DNA of 40,235 bases from Bacillota bacterium (GTDB taxonomy: Bacteria > Bacillota > SHA-98 > UBA4971). The DNA lies in assembly GCA_012689375.1 (NCBI GenBank), contig JAAZLO010000091.1:1-40235 (forward strand), read 5' to 3'. This document shows, piece after piece, positions 17,029 to 25,340 of this stretch (its first letter is position 1; each line of letters opens with the position of its first letter). Under the pieces are notes generated by a model. That model searched no databases, was not told the DNA's origin, and saw only the letters and a program-made list of their open reading frames with translations. The translations under genes were made by a program, and so were the position numbers.

Positions 17029-18480
17029 TTAATGTACTGTTCCCCGCCGAGATTTCGGGGGCTGTGTTAGCCTGGCAGGGGAGAATATCTCATCCAGTTC
17101 ATCATTTGTCATTAATTCCTTTTCAAGCACAATCTCTCTGACCTTCTTGCCGGTAGCAATGGCTTCCTTTGCAATATCCGATGCAACTTGATATGTCAAA
17201 TATGGAACGAGGGCAGTGGCAATCCCCACATTCTCCTCTACCGCTTTGCGACATCTTTCTTTGTTTGCCTTAATTCCCATCACACATTTTTCGGCAAACG
17301 TATTTGCAACATTACCTAAAATATCTATAGACTGTAATAAATTAAATAGAAGAACCGGGACGAAAACATTAAGTTCAAGTTGACCCGCTTGTGCTGCCAT
17401 GGTAACCGTCAGATCATTGCCGATTATTTGGAATGCCACCTGGTTAACTACCTCTGCAATTACAGGGTTTACCTTGGCTGGCATTATAGAAGACCCGGGT
17501 TGAACCGGGGGAAGCATAATTTCGCCTATGCCTGCCATAGGTCCTGAGGCAAGAAGCCTCATATCATTTGCAATCTTGCATAAGTTGATTGCACAAACTT
17601 TGAGATTGGATGAAAGCTCAGCTAATATATCATTATTTTGGGTGGCATCTACAAGGTTCTCAGCAACAGTCAGCCGGTACCCTGATATTTTGGAAAGCTC
17701 CAGGCATGATATGTGTATGTATTCCATATCCGCATTCAAAGCTGTCCCGACAGCTGTCCCACCTAAATTAATAACAGTAAGACCTTCAGCCGTCCTTTTA
17801 AGCCTATCTACATCACGCCTGATTGCCTGGGCCCATGCACTAAACTCCTGGCCGAGAGTTATCGGAATTGCATCCTGTAAATGAGTCCGACCCATTTTGA
17901 GTACATCTTTAAACTCCTCTGCTTTAGTATTCAGTGCATCAGCCAATCCGGCCAAGGCTTTCGTTGTGTTATCAAGTTCAATCAAAATCCCAATTCTGGC
18001 TGCTGCAGGTACAGCATCATTTGTAGATTGCGATTTATTTACATGGTTTAGAGGGCTGACTATCTTATAATCACCTTTTTCTCCGCCTAGCAATTCAATT
18101 GCCCTGTTGGCGATGACTTCGTTAATGTTCATGTTAATAGAGGTACCCGCTCCTCCTTGAATGGGATCCACAATCACCTGATCATGAAGCTTTCCGTTAA
18201 TCAGTTCGTCTGATGCATTTACTATTGCAGCCCCGACTTCTTTGGGAATATAGCCAAGCTCTGAATTAGCCAGTGCAGTTGCCTTTTTTACCATACCCAT
18301 TCCCTTGATAAGAGCCGGGTGAATTCTTAAACCAGTTATACGAAAGTTTTCAGAACCACGCAAGCCTTGTATTCCATAATATGCATCCTTGGGAATCTCT
18401 CTTTCACCTATTAAATCCTTCTCCAATCTCAGCTTACTCTTTTCTTGTCCATACTGTCTTTCCTTAAGGGATTTTTCCAT
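17029..18480 (-). CDS. aspA: Aspartate ammonia-lyase (aspartase)
   Basis: Deaminates L-aspartate to fumarate and ammonia, 483 aa, fumarase/aspartase superfamily tetramer. Visible are DAYYGIQGLRGSENF near the N-terminus, DPIQGGAGTSINMNINEVIANRA cofolding the active site, MGRTHLQDAIPITLGQEFSA, and the superfamily signature GSSIMPAKVNP (about 330-340). The amino-terminal GIQGLRGSENF and the Thr-Ser-Asn stretches favour aspartase over class II fumarase. AGGAGAG precedes the ATG by 8 bases. It follows the creatininase-family gene by 27 bases. It would supply ammonia and fumarate during amino-acid fermentation. Confidence 0.92.
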   Translation of the reverse strand: MEKSLKERQYGQEKSKLRLEKDLIGEREIPKDAYYGIQGLRGSENFRITGLRIHPALIKGMGMVKKATALANSELGYIPKEVGAAIVNASDELINGKLHDQVIVDPIQGGAGTSINMNINEVIANRAIELLGGEKGDYKIVSPLNHVNKSQSTNDAVPAAARIGILIELDNTTKALAGLADALNTKAEEFKDVLKMGRTHLQDAIPITLGQEFSAWAQAIRRDVDRLKRTAEGLTVINLGGTAVGTALNADMEYIHISCLELSKISGYRLTVAENLVDATQNNDILAELSSNLKVCAINLCKIANDMRLLASGPMAGIGEIMLPPVQPGSSIMPAKVNPVIAEVVNQVAFQIIGNDLTVTMAAQAGQLELNVFVPVLLFNLLQSIDILGNVANTFAEKCVMGIKANKERCRKAVEENVGIATALVPYLTYQVASDIAKEAIATGKKVREIVLEKELMTNDELDEIFSPARLTQPPKSRRGTVH

Positions 18481-18507
18481 TCTTAACTACTCTCCTCGTA
18501 ATAATGG

Positions 18508-19458
18508 TTATTCGGGTAATTTCCGCAGGAATCTGACCCCCCATAACATGGGCCTGATATGCACAGGTTCCTTGCCGCCGCTTGCAAAGGCTTTTTTAAA
18601 TAATCCCATAGCAACTTTAACCCTGGCAGCAATCATTGCTTCGCCTGACTCCCTGCTCGCCTTTCCCGGAGCCCCCATATACGGCTTCATGTCAGGATCG
18701 CCAATCCAAGCCAACGTATTGGCAAGATGTTTGAGATCTTTTCCAAGTTTGTGCCCGCCGAAAAAACAGACCAAGCTGCCCAAACTAGCAACAATAGCAG
18801 CAATTCCACGAGGGGCCGGGGGCAAGGAAGGCTCCACTTCCCGGAAATATTTTCTGACTTTTTCTCCACAGCATACAAGCATAAGCGAAGTCTCATTCGT
18901 TCCGCCATGGCTATCTGAATCATCTCCGCATACACCGGGTCCCAGCCCTGTACAATCCATAAAATCCGGATCATGCTGAACCATGTACCGGAAAACCAAT
19001 CCGAAGGGATTTATAAGATAAAAATTATATCTACGCCATAATTTCCTCGCGGATGATTCGATAGCCATTTGATGCCTGGGTCCTCCATGATTGTCTGCAA
19101 TGAAAAGGTAATGGAATCCTTGTTTTGCCAGACCCTTACCGTACGCCGTAAGAACTCCCTCCAAATGCGGGGCAGGAACTGATAACGAACCGGAGAAAGG
19201 TAAAGCATCCGATCCTATATATAAAGGGGGCAACTTTACTAAGGTTAATTCCGGACAGTCCTTCCTAAGTTCGGATACATAGCGATCCAACAGTTCTTGG
19301 GCAACAAAGACATCTGTTCCCACAGGGAGATGCGGTCCGTGGACTTCAATAGGGCTTACGCTCATTAAAAAAACGGTGTTTTCCCTGTCCAGTTTTGATA
19401 TTTCAGGGAGGCAAAGATCAACATATTCCAACACATTAACCTCACCTGCATATTCCAT
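18508..19458 (-). CDS. Creatininase-family amidohydrolase
   Basis: Metal-dependent hydrolase of the creatinine amidohydrolase/FAPy-deformylase/MftE family, about 316 aa. Expected metal-site motifs occur in order: SPIEVHGPHLPVGTD (Glu, His, Asp), IADNHGG and DSDSHGGTNETSLML. The family covers several C-N hydrolysis reactions, so the substrate is unknown; nothing nearby suggests creatinine use or mycofactocin. The preferred start is ATG at 19458, 9 bases after AAGGAGG. An upstream ATG at 19482 abuts GGGGGG and would swallow that ribosome site. It is probably co-transcribed with aspA. Confidence 0.85.
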   Translation of the reverse strand: MEYAGEVNVLEYVDLCLPEISKLDRENTVFLMSVSPIEVHGPHLPVGTDVFVAQELLDRYVSELRKDCPELTLVKLPPLYIGSDALPFSGSLSVPAPHLEGVLTAYGKGLAKQGFHYLFIADNHGGPRHQMAIESSARKLWRRYNFYLINPFGLVFRYMVQHDPDFMDCTGLGPGVCGDDSDSHGGTNETSLMLVCCGEKVRKYFREVEPSLPPAPRGIAAIVASLGSLVCFFGGHKLGKDLKHLANTLAWIGDPDMKPYMGAPGKASRESGEAMIAARVKVAMGLFKKAFASGGKEPVHIRPMLWGVRFLRKLPE

Positions 19459-19553
19459 GGGAACAAACCTCCTTAATGCCATCCCCCCTTATAACAGGGT
19501 TCATGTCAAACGTCTTCAATACTTCTTCGGTAAGACTGATATTCCTTCCTGTA

Positions 19554-19691
19554 CTATATACTTTTAATGGGATCCTTAAGGTTATATGCGAGGTAAATTA
19601 ACCCTTCGGGGATTCCCACCATAAAAGAAGAAAGCATAGAGCAATACCCTATACCTTCCTCTTTATAATCTATATTATTTTTAGGAAGCAA
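19554..19691 (-). pseudogene. Unrecognised small ORF or coding remnant
   Basis: The 200-odd bases after the ABC ATPase stop contain a 45-codon open frame (TTG at 19691 to TAG at 19554) with protein-like composition, including GIGYCSMLSSFMVGIPEGLI and a DPIK end. There is no ribosome-binding site at any in-frame start. Another frame stays open from just after its stop through the creatininase start, as if a frameshift had broken a longer gene. I do not recognise a family. It could equally be a chance open frame. Confidence 0.25.
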
Positions 19692-19695
19692 AGCT

Positions 19696-20364
19696 TTAAT
19701 TGCTGGTACTCATGAACTTAAAAGCTTCCTCAGAATTATCCAGTTCCCTGACAACCCCATCCTTGATCACAGCAAAACTGTCGGCAACTATTTCAGCCTC
19801 ACCGGCATCATGAGTTACAAATAAAACAGGAACATCAGCCGCTTTTAAGGCTATCCTAAATTCCGGCAGTATCTTATCTTTTAAGGCCACATCCATACCG
19901 CTCAACGGTTCATCCAATAATATCACCCGGGGTTGCGAGACGAGAGCTCGGGCCAAACTTGTCCTGCTTTGATACCCCCCGCTGAGCTCCCGCGGCTTCT
20001 TTTTGAGTTCTTCCTTCAGATCCAGCAACTCAACTGCTTTCCGGAAGCTCTCTTCAGAACCTCTGCCGTTACGTAATCCATAGCGGATATTGTCTTCCAC
20101 AGTGAGATGTTGAAATAATGCCGGATGTTGAGGGACATATCCAAAATTACGTTGTTCCGGAGGTTTCTCCGTAACATCACCGTCGCTGAATAGCACACGG
20201 CCTTTATCCGGCACAACAATTCCGGCCACAATTTTTAGGAAAGTAGACTTCCCGCTCCCGTTCACACCGATTAAAGCCTTAATTTCAGAACGAATCTCTA
20301 ATGATACCTCGTTAAGTACTTTCCTGCCATTATAAGTCTTTGTGATATTTTCAGCCTTTAGCAT
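19696..20364 (-). CDS. Molybdate/tungstate-type ABC transporter ATP-binding protein
   Basis: Cytoplasmic ATPase of an oxyanion importer, 222 aa. Motifs are Walker A GVNGSGKST (about 33-41), Q-loop VPQHPALFQHLT, signature LSGGYQSR, Walker B VILLDEPLSGMD and the switch His in FVTHDAGEAE. It is short: the C-terminal MOP/TOBE molybdate-binding regulatory domain of ModC is absent, as in TupC-like proteins. Its start overlaps the permease stop by 14 bases. Substrate assignment comes from the family of the binding protein and the riboswitch upstream, not from the ATPase itself. Confidence 0.85.
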   Translation of the reverse strand: MLKAENITKTYNGRKVLNEVSLEIRSEIKALIGVNGSGKSTFLKIVAGIVVPDKGRVLFSDGDVTEKPPEQRNFGYVPQHPALFQHLTVEDNIRYGLRNGRGSEESFRKAVELLDLKEELKKKPRELSGGYQSRTSLARALVSQPRVILLDEPLSGMDVALKDKILPEFRIALKAADVPVLFVTHDAGEAEIVADSFAVIKDGVVRELDNSEEAFKFMSTSN

Positions 20365-21124
20365 ACTTTGGCCTCCTAAAACCGAGTAACGATAAAATTA
20401 AAAGGGATAGCAACACGCAAAAACAGGCAGCGGTTACAGCCATTTTTAGTTCGCCCACTTCCACCTGAGTAAATACATAGGATGCCAGGACCTGGGTTTT
20501 CCCGGGCAAATTACCGCCAAACATAATTACGGCTGCGAATTCACTTACAGAACGGGAAAAACTCAGAACAAACCCTGAAACCAGGGCTTCCCCCATCATA
20601 GGCAAAACTACTCGGAAGTATGCCTGAGCACTGTTATCGCCAAGAGTGCGCGCTACATCAATGACTTCTTTCTCCATTTGATCTACACCTGATACTAAAG
20701 TGCGGGCAGCCAGTGAATAAGAAACAAAAAACATTGCCAACACTAATGAGAAAAAAGTAAATGCAACCCCTGTTTGACCCAAAAACCCAAAGTTCTTACG
20801 CCCAAATGCCAAGAGCAAGGCTAAACCGGCTACTGTATGTGGCAAAGCTATCGGTAAATCATTAAATAGATTCGCTATCCGATAGATCACCGAATCCCGA
20901 TGGAATAGATAGAAGAACCCAAAACCGATCGATACAACCAGGGACAGTAATCCCGCCAAACCGGAAGCAATTATTGTATTTTTAACGGCATCCCAAAAAT
21001 ACCAATCATTAAATGTAGCCTGAATACCTGCCCAATCAAGGTTAATCCATAAAGCAACTACCGGAAAAATGATAAACAAGAAAAATAAGGGCAAAAAGAA
21101 GCTACTTATTATAGTCTTATTCAT
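20351..21124 (-). CDS. Molybdate/tungstate-type ABC transporter permease
   Basis: Membrane subunit, 257 aa, with about six hydrophobic helices of the ModB/WtpB/CysT type. DLPIALPHTVAGLALLLAFG matches the conserved segment of the family, and EKEVIDVARTLGDNSAQAYF is the EAA loop for ATPase contact. FSRSVSEFAAVIMFGG is also typical of molybdate and sulfate permeases. It overlaps its neighbours on both sides (8 and 14 bases), so the three genes form a tight translational unit. Confidence 0.88.
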   Translation of the reverse strand: MNKTIISSFFLPLFFLFIIFPVVALWINLDWAGIQATFNDWYFWDAVKNTIIASGLAGLLSLVVSIGFGFFYLFHRDSVIYRIANLFNDLPIALPHTVAGLALLLAFGRKNFGFLGQTGVAFTFFSLVLAMFFVSYSLAARTLVSGVDQMEKEVIDVARTLGDNSAQAYFRVVLPMMGEALVSGFVLSFSRSVSEFAAVIMFGGNLPGKTQVLASYVFTQVEVGELKMAVTAACFCVLLSLLILSLLGFRRPKYAKG

Positions 21125-21869
21125 ACCTCACCCATCCGTATTTTTCGAAATTTTCTACATGCTCAACTGCGAAGTCCATAAATGCGTTAGCCAATTCTAT
21201 GTTTCCGCCTTTAATAACGGCAGCACCAAAAATAATTTCTCCGGTGTGTTCTTCATCGATAATATCAATAAGCGGCAAATCATTCCCATTGGCAACACTG
21301 CTATAGATCAGGCCGGCGTCCACTTGGTCTTCCTTTACCATAATAGCCACTTGATTAACAGTGGAAGGACGGGCTTTGATATTGTTACCCAACTTATCCA
21401 TCAACCCCATGGAGATAAGGGCTTTGTCTGAATATACACCCACTGGGGCCTGTGCATCAGCAACTACAAGGCTAACCCCGGGATTAATCAAATCCTGCAT
21501 ACTTTTAACCCGTTTTGCCCCTCCGGGTGATACTACTAACACTAAATTATCATTGAGAAACCTCAGACTTCTTTCTAACTTACCTATTTCCTCTATTTTC
21601 TCGATATAAATCCAATCTGCAGAATAGTAAAGATCGCATGGTTGATCCTGCTCTATTTGGGCAAAAAGGCCGCCTGAAGGACCATAGTTCACTAATACAA
21701 CGGATCCGGTCAGCTCCTGGAAAGATTCTATTGTTTTATCCATAGGCTTTTTCATTCCCGCCGCCACATACAAATTTAATTCCTGGCCTTTGAATTTGGC
21801 AAACCCCGGTACTGATATTATTAAAACCAATAGTAATGATATTAATATAGTGGATATCAATTTCTTCAT
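21117..21869 (-). CDS. Molybdate/tungstate-binding protein (ModA-like)
   Basis: Extracytoplasmic oxyanion receptor, about 250 aa. After a Sec signal peptide (about 1-25, ending PGFA) the mature part reads LNLYVAAGMKKPMDKTIESF, VLVNYGPSGGLFAQIEQ and CDLYYSADWIYIEKIEE, the ModA fold with its Ser/Gly oxyanion loop. VNQVAIMVKEDQVDAGLIY is the second ligand segment. The preferred start is ATG at 21869, 9 bases after GGGAGGG; 24 codons further upstream stay open but carry no signal. There is no lipobox Cys. Molybdate versus tungstate cannot be separated by eye. It is first in an operon controlled by the upstream cofactor riboswitch. Confidence 0.88.
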   Translation of the reverse strand: MKKLISTILISLLLVLIISVPGFAKFKGQELNLYVAAGMKKPMDKTIESFQELTGSVVLVNYGPSGGLFAQIEQDQPCDLYYSADWIYIEKIEEIGKLERSLRFLNDNLVLVVSPGGAKRVKSMQDLINPGVSLVVADAQAPVGVYSDKALISMGLMDKLGNNIKARPSTVNQVAIMVKEDQVDAGLIYSSVANGNDLPLIDIIDEEHTGEIIFGAAVIKGGNIELANAFMDFAVEHVENFEKYGWVRYE

Positions 21870-21977
21870 CTTTTTATTCCCTCCCGGTAATCTTGAATAA
21901 GATGTTAAGTCTGCCCTCCTACCCCCCGTTGATTGCTTCATCCTAAGCCGCCATTAAAACCTAAAAGAACATACCAC

Positions 21978-22023
21978 AAAAAAAACAGAGTTGCGTCGGT
22001 AAGTCCCTCTTGCACCTCTGTTT
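21978..22023 (-). terminator. Terminator/expression platform of the riboswitch
   Basis: On the minus strand AAACAGAG (22016-22023) pairs with CTCTGTTT (21983-21990), with an inner GC/GC pair. A run of T follows directly. It lies about 25 bases after the aptamer and 110 bases before the binding-protein start, the layout of a transcription attenuator. Confidence 0.75.
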
Positions 22024-22039
22024 ATGAATCAATCCGCTT

Positions 22040-22147
22040 TAGATCATGCTCCTTTCCATAATGGGAGGCATATCCGTTCCCAGATATACCCTAACGGCTT
22101 AGCCGCCCACTTTAACAGCTTCGGGCGAATAAGCTCGGAGTGATGCT
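22040..22147 (-). ncRNA. Molybdenum-cofactor (Moco/Tuco) family riboswitch
   Basis: The minus strand carries the conserved landmarks of the Moco RNA motif in order: CACTCCGAGC at the 5' side (22133-22142), TTAGGGTATATCTGGGAACGG in the middle (about 22075-22095), GCCTCCC and finally TGGAAAGGAG (to 22049). CTCC and GGAG close the outer stem, and CCGTT/AACGG form an internal stem. CGCCC/GGGCG can form an extra arm; that arm has been linked to Moco rather than tungsten-cofactor sensing, but I treat this as tentative. It precedes an intrinsic terminator and a molybdate/tungstate importer, the expected context: cofactor abundance shuts down uptake. Confidence 0.8.
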
Positions 22148-22263
22148 TTACTGTTCGTATTTCGACATTTAATTCAAAGTTCCTGTCATTTGCCCAAAAC
22201 TTTCTTTCCCTGTTGAAGTTCCAATATTGCCTGGGCTTACCGAAACAGGGTTTGAATTTCCCC

Positions 22264-22292
22264 TTGACACACCGCTTAAACCTGAGTAGTAT
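22264..22292 (+). promoter_or_regulatory. Promoter of tRNA-Lys
   Basis: TTGACA (22264-22269) and TAGTAT (22287-22292) are 17 bases apart. The mature tRNA begins 16 bases after the -10, so transcription would start a few bases before the 5' end. Confidence 0.65.
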
Positions 22293-22307
22293 AGATATGC
22301 ATTAGGT

Positions 22308-22383
22308 GGGTCATTAGCTCAGGTGGAAGAGCACCGGACTTTTAATCCGGGTGTCGTGGGTTCGAGTCCCGCATGACCCACCA
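22308..22383 (+). tRNA. tRNA-Lys (UUU)
   Basis: 76-base cloverleaf with acceptor GGGTCAT/ATGACCC, D arm AGCTC-GAGC, anticodon stem CCGGA/TCCGG, and T arm CGTGG-TTCGAGT-CC. The anticodon loop CTTTTAA puts TTT at 22341-22343. The encoded 3' CCA is at 22381-22383. It is a single tRNA with its own promoter and no other tRNA nearby. Confidence 0.97.
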
Positions 22384-22407
22384 GCTTCTTATCAAGGCTT
22401 ATGGTAA

Positions 22408-22635
22408 TTATCCCTTTTGTTTATCCCTCAGTTTCTCTAACAAGCCCCTTACACGCTTATCCAAAGCCTTTGTATCCTGAGGTTCAACGTCTATTCTAAG
22501 AGTAAGGACAGAGCCTTCCTCCGAACCTTGCGGTAGGTAATCCGACGGCCAGGAAATCTCATGGATTTCATCAGGTTGAATAAGAAGCACGGCTATATGT
22601 TCTTCAATACGATCCAGGGTTACCTTTAAAACCAT
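22408..22635 (-). CDS. DUF3006 domain protein
   Basis: Small protein, 75 aa. It begins VLKVTLDRIEEHIAVLLIQ, typical of DUF3006 (a Val-Asp/Glu-Arg-Ile-Glu-x-x-x-Ala-Val-Leu start), and has a middle LPQGSEEGSVLTL turn. The C-terminus is a short charged helix. No activity is known. It lies 30 bases behind the metallo-hydrolase gene on the same strand, a recurrent pairing in Firmicutes. AAAGGGCGG precedes the ATG. Confidence 0.8.
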   Translation of the reverse strand: MVLKVTLDRIEEHIAVLLIQPDEIHEISWPSDYLPQGSEEGSVLTLRIDVEPQDTKALDKRVRGLLEKLRDKQKG

Positions 22636-22665
22636 AAAGATCCGCCCTTTCGTAAAATAGCGATG

Positions 22666-23556
22666 CTATTGCTTTACTTTCCACGCCATGCCGTTACTTT
22701 CAAGAATAACAGTGCCATGGATATCAGTCCTCAGGATCTTGGCACCTATGTGGATCAAGGATTTTATGACTTCTTTATGGGGGTGCCCGTACCTGTTATT
22801 TTTGCCGACGCATATTACTGCAATTTCCGGATCCACTTCTCTTAGGAAATCCTTTGTTGAGGAGGTAATACTTCCATGATGCGCAATTTTTAGGACCTGG
22901 GCTGAAATATCCTTGCCTTCTTTTACTAATTTATTTTCAACAAAATCTTCAATATCACCTGTTAGCAACAATGAAGATTGCCCGAATTCTACCTGAAGCA
23001 TTATTGATGCATCGTTTACTGACAGCCTTTCTATATAAAACGGATTATCTATATTTGTTTCAGGCGGCCAAAGAACCGCGATTTTAACTGAGTCATCAAG
23101 GGGGATTTCGTGGCCTGATCGCGCTATATGAAATTGAATATCATTTTCATAAATGAAAACCAGGTAATCTTCGTATGTTTTAGATGAATGAGGTTTGGCT
23201 GAATCATATACTGAACCAACAGGAAATTCTTCTAAAACCCTGATAAGGCCCCCTATATGATCAGCATGAGGATGTGTGGCCGCCACCACGTCGATATTCC
23301 TGATTCTTTTTTCTTTGAGAAACTGAACGACTTTGTCTCCAGCTACACGCGTACCACCGTCTACCAACATTGTTTTTCCAGACGGAGTTTCGATCAAAAT
23401 ACAATCACCTTGACCCACATCCACAAAAGTAACAACAAGAGAACCCGTGTTCGCCCCTAAAACCTGTGGCTGACTAAATATCGAACAACCTATAATTATT
23501 ATAAGTAATACGGTTATTAACCGTAGCCATGCAAATGTCCTTAATCTTTTCAACAT
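22666..23556 (-). CDS. ComEC/Rec2-like metallo-beta-lactamase-fold hydrolase
   Basis: Exported or membrane-anchored MBL-fold protein, about 296 aa. After a hydrophobic N-terminus the domain reads VVTFVDVGQGDCILIETPSG and then the metal motif THPHADHIGG (HxHxDH), followed by LLTGDIED and IAHHGSITSS. These are the stand-alone equivalents of the ComEC C-terminal domain, predicted to act on nucleic acids. LLIIIIGC just before position 25 looks like a lipobox, so it may be a lipoprotein. ATG at 23556 follows AGGAGG closely (4-5 bases) and is preferred over GTG at 23604. There is no ComEC membrane channel here, so no direct competence claim. Confidence 0.87.
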   Translation of the reverse strand: MLKRLRTFAWLRLITVLLIIIIGCSIFSQPQVLGANTGSLVVTFVDVGQGDCILIETPSGKTMLVDGGTRVAGDKVVQFLKEKRIRNIDVVAATHPHADHIGGLIRVLEEFPVGSVYDSAKPHSSKTYEDYLVFIYENDIQFHIARSGHEIPLDDSVKIAVLWPPETNIDNPFYIERLSVNDASIMLQVEFGQSSLLLTGDIEDFVENKLVKEGKDISAQVLKIAHHGSITSSTKDFLREVDPEIAVICVGKNNRYGHPHKEVIKSLIHIGAKILRTDIHGTVILESNGMAWKVKQ

Positions 23557-23732
23557 CGTCCCTCCTACAAAAGTAAACCTATACGCCTGTATGATTTCCC
23601 CCACATTTAGGCTAATACCTTTATCCTAGGTTATCCCAATCCTCTTATAACAAACTCGCCCCATAGAATGAGGGGATTTATTCCTTTTACACCGAACCCT
23701 TTGTTACAACAGGGGTCAGGAGGGAGATTTAT

Positions 23733-24491
23733 ATGGGGAAAGTACTTGTACGGACTACTAGATTGACAAAAACTTTCGGTCACCATATTGCTGTGGATTC
23801 AGTAAGCCTGGAAATCCGGGCCGGGGATATTCTGGGCTTTCTAGGGCCTAATGGTGCCGGTAAAACAACAACCATTAACATGCTCCTTGGTCTTCTTCAA
23901 CCTACTTCGGGATGTATAGAATTATTTGGGGAAAAGGCTGCCTGGACTAAATCTCAATTACGTAAGGGAATCGGCACACTCCTCGATGATGTCCAATTCT
24001 ATCCTTATTTATCGGCTAAAAAGAATTTAACTGTTTTCTCGAAAGTATTTGGGAAAATACCTAATCCCCGCATTGATGAAGTTTTGAATATTGTGGGTTT
24101 ATCATCCAGGGGGGATGATAAGGTCCGCGACTTTTCTCATGGGATGAAAAAACGTCTTGGGCTCGCCCTCTCTTTACTGCCTGATACAGACATTCTAATC
24201 CTTGATGAGCCTACAAACGGATTGGATCCCAAAGGCATAAAGGCTCTCCATAATTTACTTAAACGCCTTGCAAAGGCTGGAAAAGGAATTTTTCTGTCCA
24301 GTCATCTTCTCCGCGAAGTTGAGATTATTTGTGACCGAATAATAATACTCAGGAAAGGGCGAATAGCAGCTGAAGGCAGCGTAAATGAACTCCTTCAAAA
24401 AACATCTTCAGGTAAGTTCACTCATAAAACCCCACATTACTGTAGGAACTTAGAAGAAGTATTTTTTGATGTATTAAAGGAGGCGAAATAA
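23733..24491 (+). CDS. ABC-2 type transporter ATP-binding protein
   Basis: ATPase of an export-type ABC system, 252 aa, resembling the BcrA/NatA group. Walker A GPNGAGKTT (about 38-46), Q-loop LLDDVQFYPYLS, signature FSHGMKKRLGLALSLL, Walker B ILILDEPTNGLDP and the switch His in FLSSHLLREVE are present. GGAGGG precedes the ATG by 8-9 bases. The next gene encodes the membrane partner one base later. A bacitracin-, lantibiotic- or ion-efflux role is possible; no peptide, kinase or sensor gene is adjacent to decide. Confidence 0.93.
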   Translation: MGKVLVRTTRLTKTFGHHIAVDSVSLEIRAGDILGFLGPNGAGKTTTINMLLGLLQPTSGCIELFGEKAAWTKSQLRKGIGTLLDDVQFYPYLSAKKNLTVFSKVFGKIPNPRIDEVLNIVGLSSRGDDKVRDFSHGMKKRLGLALSLLPDTDILILDEPTNGLDPKGIKALHNLLKRLAKAGKGIFLSSHLLREVEIICDRIIILRKGRIAAEGSVNELLQKTSSGKFTHKTPHYCRNLEEVFFDVLKEAK

Positions 24492-24492
24492 A

Positions 24493-25338
24493 GTGTCAAA
24501 CCTACAGGCCGAATTAATCAAAGCAAAGGGACATAGACTCCTATGGATCCTGTTAGCTGTTATGGTTCTTGTTGAGATCTTGATAATAGGCGGGATGCAC
24601 TACTGGGCAGTACATTCACAGGATCCGGACATAGACAGCGATGAATCACTTCAAGTCTGTGCATCTACCTCCTTCCCCGGAGTAATTTTGCCTACACTGA
24701 CATTTTCGGCAACTTTTGGGACAATTTTTGCCGTTATTTTTATATCCCGTTTCAGCGGGGAAGAGTACCCTTTGGGAACAGCAAAACAAATGATATCCAT
24801 GGGAGTCGGCAGATGTAAGTATATTCTTGGCAAATCACTTGCCTCAATCCTTGTATCCTTGGCTTTTATTCTTATTCCGGTTTTTGCAGCAGTCGTGTTC
24901 ACCTGGTTCTTATCCTTGTTGTCCGGGGGACCTTTTTATGCGGAGCCTATCACGGTACCGTTGTTCTTACAAATTATAAAGGGAATCGGGATCGCATGGG
25001 TTTGCCTTGGGTTTTATTCAGGCCTTGCAATTTTTCTGGCAATTATCACAAGATCACCACAAACTGCAACTACAATTGGAATCTTAATGATCTTACTTGA
25101 AGCCAATATTATAAATTCATTTGCAGACAGGTTTTCCTCAATTGCCAGGATTGCACCTTATTCCATGGGAAGATCTGTAAATATGATTTCATTATTAATT
25201 GAAAAAGCAGAGGCTGCAATAGAAGTCACCCCAAAGCAAGATATCGTAAACGCCTTTATTACCCTTGGGGTATGGTTCGCAGCCTTTTTAATTCTGTCTG
25301 TATTTATATTTAAAAATCAAGAACTTAGTGTCGATTAA
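24493..25338 (+). CDS. ABC-2 type transporter permease
   Basis: Membrane subunit, 281 aa, with about six hydrophobic segments spread over the whole length. An N-terminal helix (about 16-38) is followed by an extracellular loop, then SATFGTIFAVIFISRFSGEE, typical of ABC-2 permeases, with the GTAKQMISMGVGRCKYILGK cytoplasmic segment that resembles the BcrB/NosY coupling region. The start is GTG at 24493 with AAAGGAGG about 9 bases upstream. It forms a two-gene unit with the ATPase. Its stop lies 2 bases from the convergent tatD stop. Confidence 0.88.
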   Translation: MSNLQAELIKAKGHRLLWILLAVMVLVEILIIGGMHYWAVHSQDPDIDSDESLQVCASTSFPGVILPTLTFSATFGTIFAVIFISRFSGEEYPLGTAKQMISMGVGRCKYILGKSLASILVSLAFILIPVFAAVVFTWFLSLLSGGPFYAEPITVPLFLQIIKGIGIAWVCLGFYSGLAIFLAIITRSPQTATTIGILMILLEANIINSFADRFSSIARIAPYSMGRSVNMISLLIEKAEAAIEVTPKQDIVNAFITLGVWFAAFLILSVFIFKNQELSVD

Positions 25339-25340
25339 AC

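Noticed and set aside
22030-22300. A minus-strand frame of about 90 codons with protein-like composition (WAAKPLGYIWERICLPLWKG near its end) between the binding-protein gene and tRNA-Lys.
   Set aside because: It has no ATG, GTG or TTG start and coincides with the riboswitch aptamer landmarks and the tRNA promoter, so it is best explained as RNA, not protein.
23640-23730. Short imperfect hairpins (CCCC/GGGG and CCC-TGTT/AACA-GGG) upstream of the ABC-2 exporter.
   Set aside because: Stems are short and bulged, with no clear regulatory class; noted only as possible attenuator pieces.
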